DNA of 55,251 nt from Caldisericota bacterium (GCA_030621215.1 JAUXIC010000003.1:1-55251); one strand, 5' to 3'; shown: positions 27,263-36,713, counted from the first letter of the stretch. Numbers and translations are program-made. The notes: a model not told the origin generated them from the sequence alone.

Positions 27263-29178
27263 TATTTTGTATCAGATTCGCTGCTCTTACTTATTTCGAT
27301 TTCGTCTCCCACTTTAATATCGTTAAAGTTTTTCAATCCTATACCACATTCATATCCCTTTGCAACTTCTTTTGTATCCTTTTTAAATCTTTTCAAAGAT
27401 GAAACCACTGTATTGTATATAACGGCATTGTCACGCAAGACTTTTGCTTTGGCATCCCTTACTATCTTTCCCTCACTAACAATGCAGCCAGCAATCGTAC
27501 CGGCGCCACTTACCTTAAATACCTGTTTTACAGTAGCCCTGCCAACCACCGCTTCTTTAACTTCTAGTTTAACCATACCCTTAAGTAATCGTTCAATATC
27601 GTCTATTAATTCAAAGATAATATCATAAGTTCTTATTTCTATTTTTCTCGCCTGGGCATCTTTTTTAGCCTCAGCAGTAGGACGTACGCTAAAACCTAAT
27701 ATGACCGCTTTTGTCGCTTCTCCGAGCAAGATATCACTTTTAACTATTCCACCAACGCCTTCATGAATAATATCAATAGGAACGGGGGATTTAAGCTCTT
27801 TTACTGCATGTTTTACTGCTTCAAGCGAACCTTGGGTATCAGCCTTAAGAATAACAAAAAATCTTTTAATCTCCTTTTCTTCCATCTCTCTAAATAAGTC
27901 ATCCATAGTTTTAGAAACAGTCTGGGTCTCCATTTGTTGGGCTCTTCTTCCAATTTCAATCCGCTTTGTTTCCTCTTTTGCGCTCTTAATATCATCTATT
28001 ACATAAAATATCTCACCCGCCTTCGGCACACTGGGAAGTCCCGCAATTCCAACAACAGAAACAGCCTTAATTTCTTTGACCATTTTACCTCTAATATCTG
28101 TAAGGAATCTCACTCTTCCAACAACATCGCCTACTCTAATATAATCGCCTGCTTTTAATGTACCAGTTTGAACAACTACCGTAGCAAGTGGCCCGATATT
28201 TTTATGCATTTCTGATTCAATCACAGTACCTGAACAAAGGGTAGTGGGGTTTGTTTTAAGTTCAAGAAGTTCTGCCTGTAAATTAATCATTTCAAGAAGT
28301 TCTCCCACGCCTTTTCCTGTCTTTGCCGAAACATTGGCATATATTGTCGATCCTCCCCAATCCTCTGGAAGTAGGCCTCTATCGGCAAGCTGTTTCTTTA
28401 CAGCCTCCGGGTCAGCATTTGGCCTATCAATTTTATTAAGTGCCACAATAATTGGGACATCAGCAGCACGAGCATGGTCAAGCGATTCTATCGTCTGGTC
28501 CTTAATACCCTCATCTGCTGCAACAACAAGAATAACAATATCAGTAACTAACGACCCCCTTAAACGCATTTCCGTAAATGCCTCATGCCCCGGAGTATCA
28601 ATAAAGATGATTTCTTTTCCATTTATATTAACAACAGATGCGCCAATTGCCTGAGTAATTTGCCCTTTCTCCTGATCAGCAATAGACGTTTTTCTTATTG
28701 TATCAAGCAATGTAGTTTTTCCGTGGTCTACATGCCCCATGACAGTTACAACGGGTGCACGGAAACAAAATTGTTTTAAGAACTCTTTATCTTTAAACTC
28801 TGGAACGCCAAAATTTAATTCAGAAGCAAGATAATGTACTTCATTTTTTGAAAGCTTTCTGCCCGGTTTATAAGGAATTCCCAGCTTCATAATTCGCTCC
28901 CTTACTGTCCTTACCGGAACTTTAAAGCGTTTCGCAAACTCCTCAACATTAATATCACCAGCTATCTTTTGAGATTTTTTCTCCGCAACTTCCTGTTTTT
29001 TGTGCATTTCCTTAACATACTCTTCTACCAAAAAAATCGCATCAGGCTCCAGTGACGATAAATGCCCTTTCACGTCAACTCCCAATTCCCCTAAAATCTT
29101 AATCAGTTTAGGAGATTTTATTCCCAGTTTTGTAGCAACTTCATAAACTCTCATTTTATTTTTGTTCACTTGCACCAC
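27262..29178 (-). CDS. infB: Translation initiation factor IF-2
   Basis: VTVMGHVDHGKTTLLD, FIDTPGHEAF, ALNKIDRPNADP; short 638-aa form. Confidence 0.97.
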   Translation of the reverse strand: MVQVNKNKMRVYEVATKLGIKSPKLIKILGELGVDVKGHLSSLEPDAIFLVEEYVKEMHKKQEVAEKKSQKIAGDINVEEFAKRFKVPVRTVRERIMKLGIPYKPGRKLSKNEVHYLASELNFGVPEFKDKEFLKQFCFRAPVVTVMGHVDHGKTTLLDTIRKTSIADQEKGQITQAIGASVVNINGKEIIFIDTPGHEAFTEMRLRGSLVTDIVILVVAADEGIKDQTIESLDHARAADVPIIVALNKIDRPNADPEAVKKQLADRGLLPEDWGGSTIYANVSAKTGKGVGELLEMINLQAELLELKTNPTTLCSGTVIESEMHKNIGPLATVVVQTGTLKAGDYIRVGDVVGRVRFLTDIRGKMVKEIKAVSVVGIAGLPSVPKAGEIFYVIDDIKSAKEETKRIEIGRRAQQMETQTVSKTMDDLFREMEEKEIKRFFVILKADTQGSLEAVKHAVKELKSPVPIDIIHEGVGGIVKSDILLGEATKAVILGFSVRPTAEAKKDAQARKIEIRTYDIIFELIDDIERLLKGMVKLEVKEAVVGRATVKQVFKVSGAGTIAGCIVSEGKIVRDAKAKVLRDNAVIYNTVVSSLKRFKKDTKEVAKGYECGIGLKNFNDIKVGDEIEISKSSESDTK

Positions 29179-30208
29179 TTTCCTCTAATAATTCAATAAG
29201 ATGGATCCTATATCCAGTAAGATTAGAGGCAAGTTTTACATTAATGCCTCCTCCTCCAAGCGTTGAGGGATAATTTTTAGAAGAGACATAAACATTGGCT
29301 TCCGTAGTTTTAGGAATAATTTCTACTCTCTCAACTTTTCCCGGACTTAGTGCGTTCTCTATATAGATGGCTGGATTCGTATTATACCTGATCACATCAA
29401 TTCTTTCTCTGTTCAATTCTCTCGAAACAGCATTAATTCGCACGCCTTTAGTGCCAATACATGCCCCCACAGGATCGACTCGTAAATTTTTTGTAGCAAC
29501 AGCCATCTTAGTTCTTACACCCGGCTCTCTTGCAATGCCCTTAATCTCTACAATACCCTGCTGAACTTCTGGCACTTCCATATTTACGAGTCTTTCCAAA
29601 AATTCTGGGCACGCACGAGATAAAATAATTTGAGGGCCTTTAACACTGCTGCTCACCTCTTTTATTAATGCCTTCACCAGCCTGTCTTTTCTCAACTGCT
29701 CCCCGGGAATAGCTTCCTCTGGAGTTATAACCCCTTCAATGTTGTGGGGTTCAATATTTACTCCGATTTCGCCTCTTCCTTTCTTTCTTGTCACCCTTCC
29801 AGTAACCACCGTTCCTACAAGTCCAGAAAATTCTTCAAAGGCAACTTCTCGCTTTCTCTCAAGTATTTTCTGTTGGAAAACCTGCCGCGCTGTACGAATT
29901 GCTGTTGAGGAAAGCCTGCTCACTGGAATCTCAATAAGGACAGTACCGCCTATCTCCACATTATCAGTAAATTTCTTTGCCTCCTCAGCATTTACTTCAA
30001 GTACTGGATTTTCTACACTTTCCACAATTGTCTTCTCAGAGTAAATCTTAACACTGCCACGGGAAAGATCTATTTTGACAATAGAGTTCTGCTCATTAAA
30101 TGTTTTTCTATAAGCGGCTTGCAATGCCGCCTGTATAACCTCGATAATATAATCCTTGGAAACGCCTTCTTCCTCTTCTATGTTCCTCAATATATCAATA
30201 TCTATCAT
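29156..30208 (-). CDS. nusA: Transcription termination/antitermination factor NusA
   Basis: S1/KH domain sequence: RARPEFL-like SRACPEFLERLVNMEVPEVQQGIVEIKGIAREPGVRTKMAV, DPVGACIGTKGVRI. Confidence 0.96.
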   Translation of the reverse strand: MIDIDILRNIEEEEGVSKDYIIEVIQAALQAAYRKTFNEQNSIVKIDLSRGSVKIYSEKTIVESVENPVLEVNAEEAKKFTDNVEIGGTVLIEIPVSRLSSTAIRTARQVFQQKILERKREVAFEEFSGLVGTVVTGRVTRKKGRGEIGVNIEPHNIEGVITPEEAIPGEQLRKDRLVKALIKEVSSSVKGPQIILSRACPEFLERLVNMEVPEVQQGIVEIKGIAREPGVRTKMAVATKNLRVDPVGACIGTKGVRINAVSRELNRERIDVIRYNTNPAIYIENALSPGKVERVEIIPKTTEANVYVSSKNYPSTLGGGGINVKLASNLTGYRIHLIELLEESGASEQK

Positions 30209-30657
30209 TTTTTCTCACCTCTCTTTTCCAACAACCTGCTATAAAGAGAAATTTTCACTACCCTGTCAAATGGCACTTCAAGTTTTTCTCCATTTTTTCT
30301 AAATACAACATTATCGCCAGAAAATCCTTCAAGTATAGCCTCTTCTTTTATTATATTCTCATCAACCTTAAAAGAAACTTTTACCTCATTCCCGGCAAAA
30401 ATATCAATTTCTTCCCTTGTTTTCAAAATCCTATTTAAGCCAGGCGAAGAAATTGCGATACTGTAAGCTCCTTCAAGCCCAACAGAAAAAAGTTCACTCT
30501 GAATTTCCTTCGTTACATTTTCTAAATCTTTAATACCTACAATACCGCCCCTTCGATAGATAACTGCTTCAATTCTGCCGTGCGAAACCAAACACTCTAT
30601 CAATATTAATCCAAATCGCTCAGCACTTCTCTTCACAATTTCCTTTATTCTATCCAT
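30205..30657 (-). CDS. rimP: Ribosome maturation factor RimP
   Basis: IVKRSAERFGLILIECLV...AIASPGLNRIL-like AISSPGLNRILKTREEI; position before nusA. Confidence 0.92.
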   Translation of the reverse strand: MDRIKEIVKRSAERFGLILIECLVSHGRIEAVIYRRGGIVGIKDLENVTKEIQSELFSVGLEGAYSIAISSPGLNRILKTREEIDIFAGNEVKVSFKVDENIIKEEAILEGFSGDNVVFRKNGEKLEVPFDRVVKISLYSRLLEKRGEKK

Positions 30658-30676
30658 AAATTCTCTCCATCAAACG

Positions 30677-30703
30677 AAAAAGTGGGCACATTTACTCCCA
30701 CTT
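30677..30703 (-). terminator. Intrinsic-terminator-like hairpin in rimP leader
   Basis: Minus strand AAGTGGGagtaaatgtgCCCACTTTTT, about 20 nt before the rimP ATG. Confidence 0.7.
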
Positions 30704-30724
30704 CTCCATATAAAACCTGTATAT

Positions 30725-30752
30725 ATTGTAAAAGAAATTTTAAATTTTGCAA
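30725..30752 (-). promoter_or_regulatory. Putative promoter of rimP-nusA-infB operon
   Basis: Minus strand TTGCAA-N16-TACAAT. Confidence 0.45.
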
Positions 30753-30996
30753 ATGTATGTAACTCATACACCCTCTTGACAAGATTTTTAATTTTGGTAC
30801 ACATAAAAGTGATAGAGAGTTTTGCAGTCACCCAATTTAGGGAGCACTACAGCAATAGATTAGTTTTAGAGAGAGGATAATAAAAGTTAGAAACGTGAAA
30901 AAGTAGAAAAAGTGAAAAGTTAAACTAAAATTTTGAAAAGGTTAATATGCAAATAGGGAAACACAAGGAGTTTTTCAGAGACCTCATTGCAATTGA

Positions 30997-31026
30997 TTGA
31001 CATATTTATATAGTGTATTGTATAAT
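30997..31026 (+). promoter_or_regulatory. Promoter of CofE-like gene
   Basis: TTGACA-N18-TATAAT. Confidence 0.7.
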
Positions 31027-31098
31027 TTTTTTAAGAAACTTCTTCAAAAGAGTATTAGGAATTTTGTCGCTTTGGTCATCCGAAGGGGAGGCGGTAGA

Positions 31099-32001
31099 AT
31101 GATAGATGCAACAAAGTTAGAATTCTATGGGCTTAGGTTGCCTATAATAGAGTTCAAGACAGATTTTAACAAGCTCTTGTTTAGATATTTCCTTGAGGCA
31201 AACATAGATCTGAAGAATAATGATGTTCTTGTAATAACTTCTAAGTATGTTCTGAAAGCTATGGGTTTAGTTGTAAACGTGTCTAAGGTACATCCAGGAT
31301 TCAGAGCAAAACTTATAAGTAGGTTTATTGGAAAAGACCCGGTAGAAACTCAAATTGTGCTTGATAATTCTCAAAAAGTCTTATTCTTTTCTACTGTTGG
31401 ATTTCTCTCTCCTTATATAAAAGACCTTGGCAAAGAGCCGGAAAAGGCTAAGCGAGCTCTTAAAGAAACACATAAATCAATACTTTTCACTATCACAAAA
31501 AATGGCTTTATCTCGACAGACTCCGGACTTGATTATTCCAATGTTCCAGAGGGATATGCAGTAGTAAATGCATGCGATTTTGACAAAATCGCACAGGAGA
31601 TAAGGAGCAGTTTGAATGAGAGATTTAATATTAATATTGCCATAGTTATAACAGACACAGAGTTTACTCTATCCAATGGTAAGTTTGGAACATTGGACTT
31701 TGCAGTTGGTTCATCAGGAATAAATGTTATAACAAGAGAATTTGGTTCGCTAGATTTGTACGGAAGGCCTAAGTTTGGAGGCATAGATATTGTTGTAGAT
31801 GAAATAAGTGCAGCAGCAGCACTGCTGATGAAACAAACAAATGAAGGAATACCTGCTGTATTAGTCAGAGGATTGGAATATGAAAGAAGCGAAGAAGGAG
31901 TAAAGGGCCTTTTGATTACAGGATATAGGAAAACAGCAAAAAAAGTAATTTTTAAAATAATTGTATTAACCCTCCTTGCAAAAATCTTTCGGATTTTATA
32001 G
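31099..32001 (+). CDS. Coenzyme F420-0:L-glutamate ligase (CofE)-like protein
   Basis: NDVLVITSKYVLKAMG, VITDTEFTLSNGKFGTLDFAVGSSGI, FGGIDIVVDEISAAAALLMKQTNEGIPAVLVRGLEY; start with SD aggggaggcgg. Confidence 0.75.
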   Translation: MIDATKLEFYGLRLPIIEFKTDFNKLLFRYFLEANIDLKNNDVLVITSKYVLKAMGLVVNVSKVHPGFRAKLISRFIGKDPVETQIVLDNSQKVLFFSTVGFLSPYIKDLGKEPEKAKRALKETHKSILFTITKNGFISTDSGLDYSNVPEGYAVVNACDFDKIAQEIRSSLNERFNINIAIVITDTEFTLSNGKFGTLDFAVGSSGINVITREFGSLDLYGRPKFGGIDIVVDEISAAAALLMKQTNEGIPAVLVRGLEYERSEEGVKGLLITGYRKTAKKVIFKIIVLTLLAKIFRIL

Positions 32002-32232
32002 GATGCGTTTTTATTATTACACTATCAGAAAAAAGAAGTATTTTTCCTTTTAACATTTTATTCTTTTTATGCTCAGGCTTAGTTCGTATACATACCTATA
32101 ATCACTCTTAGACATCTTCTTTAACCTCCTGTATATCTTTAACTTTTGTATAGTATAATGCGTTTACAAAAGTCTCATATGTTTCGGAACTTATTCAATA
32201 GAAAATAATTAAAATTTTTTAAATAACCGAAC

Positions 32233-32258
32233 TTTTTAGACACCAGTCTGTCTAAAAA
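32233..32258 (+). repeat. Perfect 10-bp inverted repeat in leader of DUF4349 gene
   Basis: tttttagaca-ccagtc-tgtctaaaaa. Confidence 0.85.
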
Positions 32259-32274
32259 TAAAAGGGAGGAAAAA

Positions 32275-33192
32275 ATGAATGACTTTGTACATTTTTTAAA
32301 GAAAAACAAAACTGTTTTGGCGCTACTTATCATCGTGCTGATAATAGGTATCGGCGGGATAAGTTATCTCTTTCTTGGAACAAAAATAAGTAGAATCGGA
32401 AAAACAATATTTCCACAAAATCAGACAAACGAGTTTCTGTCCCCCTATTCACAAGACACAACCTTTGAAGATGAAGCTGCAAGAGAATCTGGTACCTACT
32501 TTGGTGAAAGCGATACAAATGCTCAGTTTGGCCTCAAAATAATTAAAAATGGCAGCACGAGCCTGCAGGTAGAAAAAGGGAAATTCTTCGAAGTATGGAA
32601 TAAAATCATCTTTACCGCAAAAGGTTTGGATGGCTTTGTTTCCAACTCAAACTATTACAAACAAGATGAATACTATTATGGGACTGTTAGCATAATAATC
32701 CCCTCTAAAGACTTTGACACATTTGCCGAGCAAATTTCAAAACTTGGAAAAACAGAAAATATGCGCGTGTCAACCAAGGATGTCACAGGTGAATATGTAG
32801 ATCTTTCATCAAGAATCGAAGTGCTTGAATCCCAAAAAGATCTTCTTCTTTCCTGGCTAAGCAAATCAAACGATGTAAAAGATATGATCGCATTGAGAAA
32901 TGAACTGGAAAAAGTAGAAAGTGAAATCGAACAAATCAAAGGAAGAATGAATTACATCGCATTTCACACAGATTTTTCTGAGATTACAATAAGCATCACA
33001 GAAGAAGGAAAAATTCCAGTAGAAAAACCAGAAATACTTCTGCGCCTTATTGCTGCATGGAAAATAGCATTGAACGCTTTAGTTTCTTCATTGGCTGGAT
33101 TCATAATATTTATTGGCTGGGTAATTCCATGGGTCGTTATCCTTTATATTATTTATTTAATTTATAAAAAAAGAAAAGGAGGCACGGTATGA
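32275..33192 (+). CDS. DUF4349 domain membrane protein
   Basis: N-terminal TM, VSTKDVTGEYVDLSSRIEVLESQKDLLLSWLSKSNDVKDMIALRNELEKVESEIEQIKGRMNYI, C-terminal TM. Confidence 0.88.
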   Translation: MNDFVHFLKKNKTVLALLIIVLIIGIGGISYLFLGTKISRIGKTIFPQNQTNEFLSPYSQDTTFEDEAARESGTYFGESDTNAQFGLKIIKNGSTSLQVEKGKFFEVWNKIIFTAKGLDGFVSNSNYYKQDEYYYGTVSIIIPSKDFDTFAEQISKLGKTENMRVSTKDVTGEYVDLSSRIEVLESQKDLLLSWLSKSNDVKDMIALRNELEKVESEIEQIKGRMNYIAFHTDFSEITISITEEGKIPVEKPEILLRLIAAWKIALNALVSSLAGFIIFIGWVIPWVVILYIIYLIYKKRKGGTV

Positions 33193-33932
33193 GTAAAAAA
33201 TTTATTGCCGTTTTTATTTTGACTGTACTAGTTTTAAGTACTGTAGTAATTGGTGGAAACACATTGCCAAAAGGTAGCGTTGCCGCAGAGAGTATAAGCG
33301 TAGATGAACATCACCTGATATCCGTAACAGGTACAGGCACCATACAAGTAATCCCCGACATCGCATACGTATCATTTGGCATACAGGCAGAACATGAAAA
33401 TGCAGGCATTGCAATGGAAAAAATGTCCGCCCGAGCAAACGCAATTATCGACGCACTGAAAGAAAGAGAGGTAAAAGAGGAAGATATTAAAACAACAGGT
33501 TTAAGCCTTGTACCTGTTTATCGCTGGGATAAAGAAACGGGAAAATCTATTTTAGATTACTACAGGGCAAGCGAGTTTTTCAGAGTAAAATGCACAGTTA
33601 ATAATGCCGGGGCAATTCTCACCTGTGCAGGGGAAAATGGAGCAAATATAATAAATGGAGTCTCGTTTGACATTTCAAACCGCGAAGAACTAAAACTCGA
33701 AGCAATTAAAAAAGCAATGGACAACGCAAAAGCGCAGGCAGAAATATCATTAAATGGAACAAGGTACATGATTACCGGAATAAAAACTATTTCTATCGGC
33801 TCTATTTACGATCAAATACGAAGTATCGATATGGCGTTCGGAGGAAAAGGCACAGAAAATATAGAAATTCCAATAGAAGGCGGCATGCTTACAATTCAGG
33901 CAACCGTACAAGTCACATACACATTTGATTAA
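33189..33932 (+). CDS. SIMPL (DUF541) domain exported protein
   Basis: ISVTGTGTIQVIPDIAYVSFGIQAEHENAGIAMEKMSARANAIIDALKE; signal peptide. Confidence 0.9.
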   Translation: MSKKFIAVFILTVLVLSTVVIGGNTLPKGSVAAESISVDEHHLISVTGTGTIQVIPDIAYVSFGIQAEHENAGIAMEKMSARANAIIDALKEREVKEEDIKTTGLSLVPVYRWDKETGKSILDYYRASEFFRVKCTVNNAGAILTCAGENGANIINGVSFDISNREELKLEAIKKAMDNAKAQAEISLNGTRYMITGIKTISIGSIYDQIRSIDMAFGGKGTENIEIPIEGGMLTIQATVQVTYTFD

Positions 33933-33943
33933 TCAATACTAAC

Positions 33944-34000
33944 AAGTGGCGGGCATCTTGTAAATATTTGCCAGATTAAAGATACCCGTCACTTAATTTT
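33944..34000 (+). terminator. Terminator after SIMPL gene
   Basis: aagtggcgggcatctt ... aagatacccgtcactt then aatttta; 16-position stem with one mismatch and one wobble. Confidence 0.7.
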
Positions 34001-34125
34001 ATATAAAGAGTTTAATGCTTTAAAGAAACCAAAACATGCAACCTAAGGCAAAGACAGTGCAATCTCTTCAAAGTTAATAAAATTTTTTTCTTAAGCAATT
34101 GATTGAATAAATTACATACATTGAT

Positions 34126-34153
34126 TTGACAAAACTTGAAATATACATATAAT
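34126..34153 (+). promoter_or_regulatory. Perfect consensus promoter upstream of noncoding region
   Basis: TTGACA-N16-TATAAT. Confidence 0.8.
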
Positions 34154-34159
34154 CCTGTC

Positions 34160-34265
34160 GGAGTTGCGCCCTGGCTCTATCCTATATCTCTATCTAAACA
34201 CTTTTGCATCTCTCCAAAATTCGAGAGATTGAAAGACGAGAAGGGAAGGGCTGGGGCTCTTTGAT
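34160..34265 (+). ncRNA. Candidate structured small RNA or 5' leader element
   Basis: GGAGUU-GC-GCCCU pairs with AGGGC-UGG-GGCUCU; internal hairpin AUCUCUCcaaaauucGAGAGAU; no credible ORF; consensus promoter positioned for a start at ~34160. Confidence 0.4.
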
Positions 34266-34324
34266 TTATCACAAAATAACAATACAATAGAACAGCCAGT
34301 AAATTTTCGTATGAAAGGATAAAT

Positions 34325-35176
34325 ATGCATAAAAATAGTATCAGCGTAAGCCTTCTTGTTTTTATGAACAGATTTTTTAATCGCCCTGTTCATCCATTTA
34401 ATCTGGAAGACGCATCAATAAAAACATTTGCAGAGTGGGAATTTGAACAATCCAAACGCATCAATTCTTACTACCTTCCTGAAGTAGATCTTTTAAGAGA
34501 AATACAGAACAAAACTATACTGGATATCGGGGCAGGCAGTGGAGGAAAAAGCACATTTTATGCATTAAATGGAGCCAAAAAAGTAATAGGAATAGACACA
34601 GAAAAAGAATTCATAAAGCAGGCGAAAGCATTTGCGTTGTCAAAAAACACAAAGAACATTGAATTTCATGTAGCAAATGCAGAGAATATACCTTTAAAAG
34701 AAAGTTCAATTGATATCTGTGTAATGAACGACGTATTTGAACACTTGAAAAATCCTGAAAAAGTATTAAAAGAAGTTTACAAAGTATTAAAAAAGAAAGG
34801 TAAAATTTTTATCAATTCACCACCATACTATCACCCATACGGTGCGCATCTTTCGGATCTTATTGGTATCCCGTATGTGCATCTCCTGTTCCCCGAACCT
34901 GTTCTTATAAATGCATACAAAAAACTTGCAGAAAATACAAAATCCTATGAAAAAAGAGTAAATTTAAGATTCGGCACTGTAAACGAAAAAGAAAAAATCA
35001 CGTATATAAACAGAATGACAGTAAAACGATTCGAATACATTGCAAAATACGAAAACCCGTTTAAACCAATTCATTACAAGCTTATACCACTTAAAGCAAA
35101 GGGCAGATTTTTATTAAAAACACCTTTAAGAGAGTTTTTTACAAAAATGGTTGTCTTTACAGGAGAAAAAAGCTAG
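34325..35176 (+). CDS. Class I SAM-dependent methyltransferase
   Basis: TILDIGAGSGGKSTFYALNGAKKVIGIDTEKEFIKQA, IDICVMNDVFEHLKNPEKVLKEVYKVLKKKGKIFINSPPYYHPYGAH. Confidence 0.88.
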   Translation: MHKNSISVSLLVFMNRFFNRPVHPFNLEDASIKTFAEWEFEQSKRINSYYLPEVDLLREIQNKTILDIGAGSGGKSTFYALNGAKKVIGIDTEKEFIKQAKAFALSKNTKNIEFHVANAENIPLKESSIDICVMNDVFEHLKNPEKVLKEVYKVLKKKGKIFINSPPYYHPYGAHLSDLIGIPYVHLLFPEPVLINAYKKLAENTKSYEKRVNLRFGTVNEKEKITYINRMTVKRFEYIAKYENPFKPIHYKLIPLKAKGRFLLKTPLREFFTKMVVFTGEKS

Positions 35177-35393
35177 AGTTTCTCACCCCCATATTTCTCC
35201 CCACACATACTAGGCATTGCCTTAATACACATATGCGTACACTAAGGAATATTACCTGTAATAGCTTTTTCTTGCATGGCAATCAACGTTTAACAGCAAC
35301 AAAGTGCCAACCCTCTATCATTGAATAGAATTACATCGTTACTAAAGTACTCTGCTCTTTTTGCTTCTCGTTTCATAACAACTTCATAAAATA

Positions 35394-36623
35394 TTACTGC
35401 TCCATTTTGCCAAACTCTTTAACAATGTTTACTATAACTTCAACCGCTTTCCCCATAGCAAAGATTGGTATATATTCATACACGCCGTGAAAATTATGCC
35501 CGCCTGAAAATAAATTCGGCGTTGGTAATCCCATAAATGAAAACTGAGCCCCGTCAGTTCCACCTCGTATCGGTTTTGCAATGGGGTTAATTCCAGCGTC
35601 TTTAATTGCTTTTCGTGCAACATCAATTAGTTGAGGATTTTTAGCAATGATATCCTTCATGTTGTAATACGTATCTTTAAGTTTTAGCTCAGCCGTCCCC
35701 CTGCCATATTTTTTATTAACAAAATACACACACTCTCTTGCAAATTTCTTTCTTTTTTCAAACTTATCTCTATCATGGTCTCTTATAATGCATCTCTGCA
35801 CTACCTCCTCTACCCCTCCGCTCATTTCATATATATGATAAAAACCTTCATACTTCTCTGTAAACTCCGGAACTTCACCTTTTGGAAAAAGTTCAAGCAA
35901 TTCAGTTGCAATACGAACTGCGTTCTTCATTATACCCTTGGCACTGCCCGGATGAATACTTTTTCCATGAATAATAAAAGTGGCTGATGCAGCATTAAAA
36001 TTTTCGTATTCAAGACTGCCAATCTCATCTCCATCCATTGTATACGCATAGTCAGCTCCGAATTTCTCTATGTTAAATTTTTTTGGCCCCTTTCCTATCT
36101 CTTCATCTGGAGTAAATGCAAACTTTACCGTACCATGTTTTATCTCCGGGTGTTCTATTAAATACTGGACAGCAGTCACTATCTCAGCAATACCTGCCTT
36201 ATCATCAGCACCGAGAAGAGTCGTCCCATCGGTAACAATAATGTCTTTTCCATAATAATTTTTTATCGCAGGGAATTCCTGACCCTTCAAAACAATGCCC
36301 AACTTTTTATTCAATACGATATCGCCACCTTTATAATTTTTCACTATACGTGGCTTTACGTTTTTGCCGGATACCTCTGGAGATGTATCAAGATGGGCAA
36401 TAAAACCGACAACAGGGACTTTCTTTCTAATTTTTGAAGGAACGCTCCCCATAACATATCCATTTTTATCCATCTCTACATCAACGCCCATGCCCTTCAT
36501 TTCTTCCATTAATTTTCTCCCCAGTTCAAGCTGTTTTGCCGTACTTGGGGTAGTAGAAGAATTCTCGCTGGATTGCGTATCAAAAGAAACATAATCAAGA
36601 AATCTTTTTGTAATATCTTGCAT
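35394..36623 (-). CDS. pepT: Peptidase T (tripeptide aminopeptidase)
   Basis: RFLDYVSFDTQSSENSSTTPSTAKQLELGRKL, GFIAHLDTSPEVSG, DGTTLLGADDKAGIAEI, PIRGGTDGAQFSFMGLPTPNLFSGGHNFHG. Confidence 0.96.
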   Translation of the reverse strand: MQDITKRFLDYVSFDTQSSENSSTTPSTAKQLELGRKLMEEMKGMGVDVEMDKNGYVMGSVPSKIRKKVPVVGFIAHLDTSPEVSGKNVKPRIVKNYKGGDIVLNKKLGIVLKGQEFPAIKNYYGKDIIVTDGTTLLGADDKAGIAEIVTAVQYLIEHPEIKHGTVKFAFTPDEEIGKGPKKFNIEKFGADYAYTMDGDEIGSLEYENFNAASATFIIHGKSIHPGSAKGIMKNAVRIATELLELFPKGEVPEFTEKYEGFYHIYEMSGGVEEVVQRCIIRDHDRDKFEKRKKFARECVYFVNKKYGRGTAELKLKDTYYNMKDIIAKNPQLIDVARKAIKDAGINPIAKPIRGGTDGAQFSFMGLPTPNLFSGGHNFHGVYEYIPIFAMGKAVEVIVNIVKEFGKMEQ

Positions 36624-36713
36624 ATTGCCTCCTCTCATATTTTGTTACATTGTAGTATTTTCCTAATATAATAAAAACCTTGAATAAATAATAAAAATAA
36701 ATAAAATAACAAC

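Noticed and set aside
30997-31098. N-terminal extension of the CofE-like protein
   Set aside because: The extension starts on the -35 box of the gene's own promoter; the SD-preceded ATG at 31099 matches the family N-terminus.
34160-34265. Assignment of the candidate RNA as SRP (4.5S) or 6S RNA
   Set aside because: The SRP apical motif (GGAAG...GCAGCC context) is not present, and it is too short and lacks a recognisable 6S central bubble. Left unassigned.
35177-35393. Intergenic ccttaatacacatatgcgtacactaagg as a regulatory hairpin
   Set aside because: Only the outer 5 bp pair cleanly; inner pairing is poor and there is no T tract in the right place.
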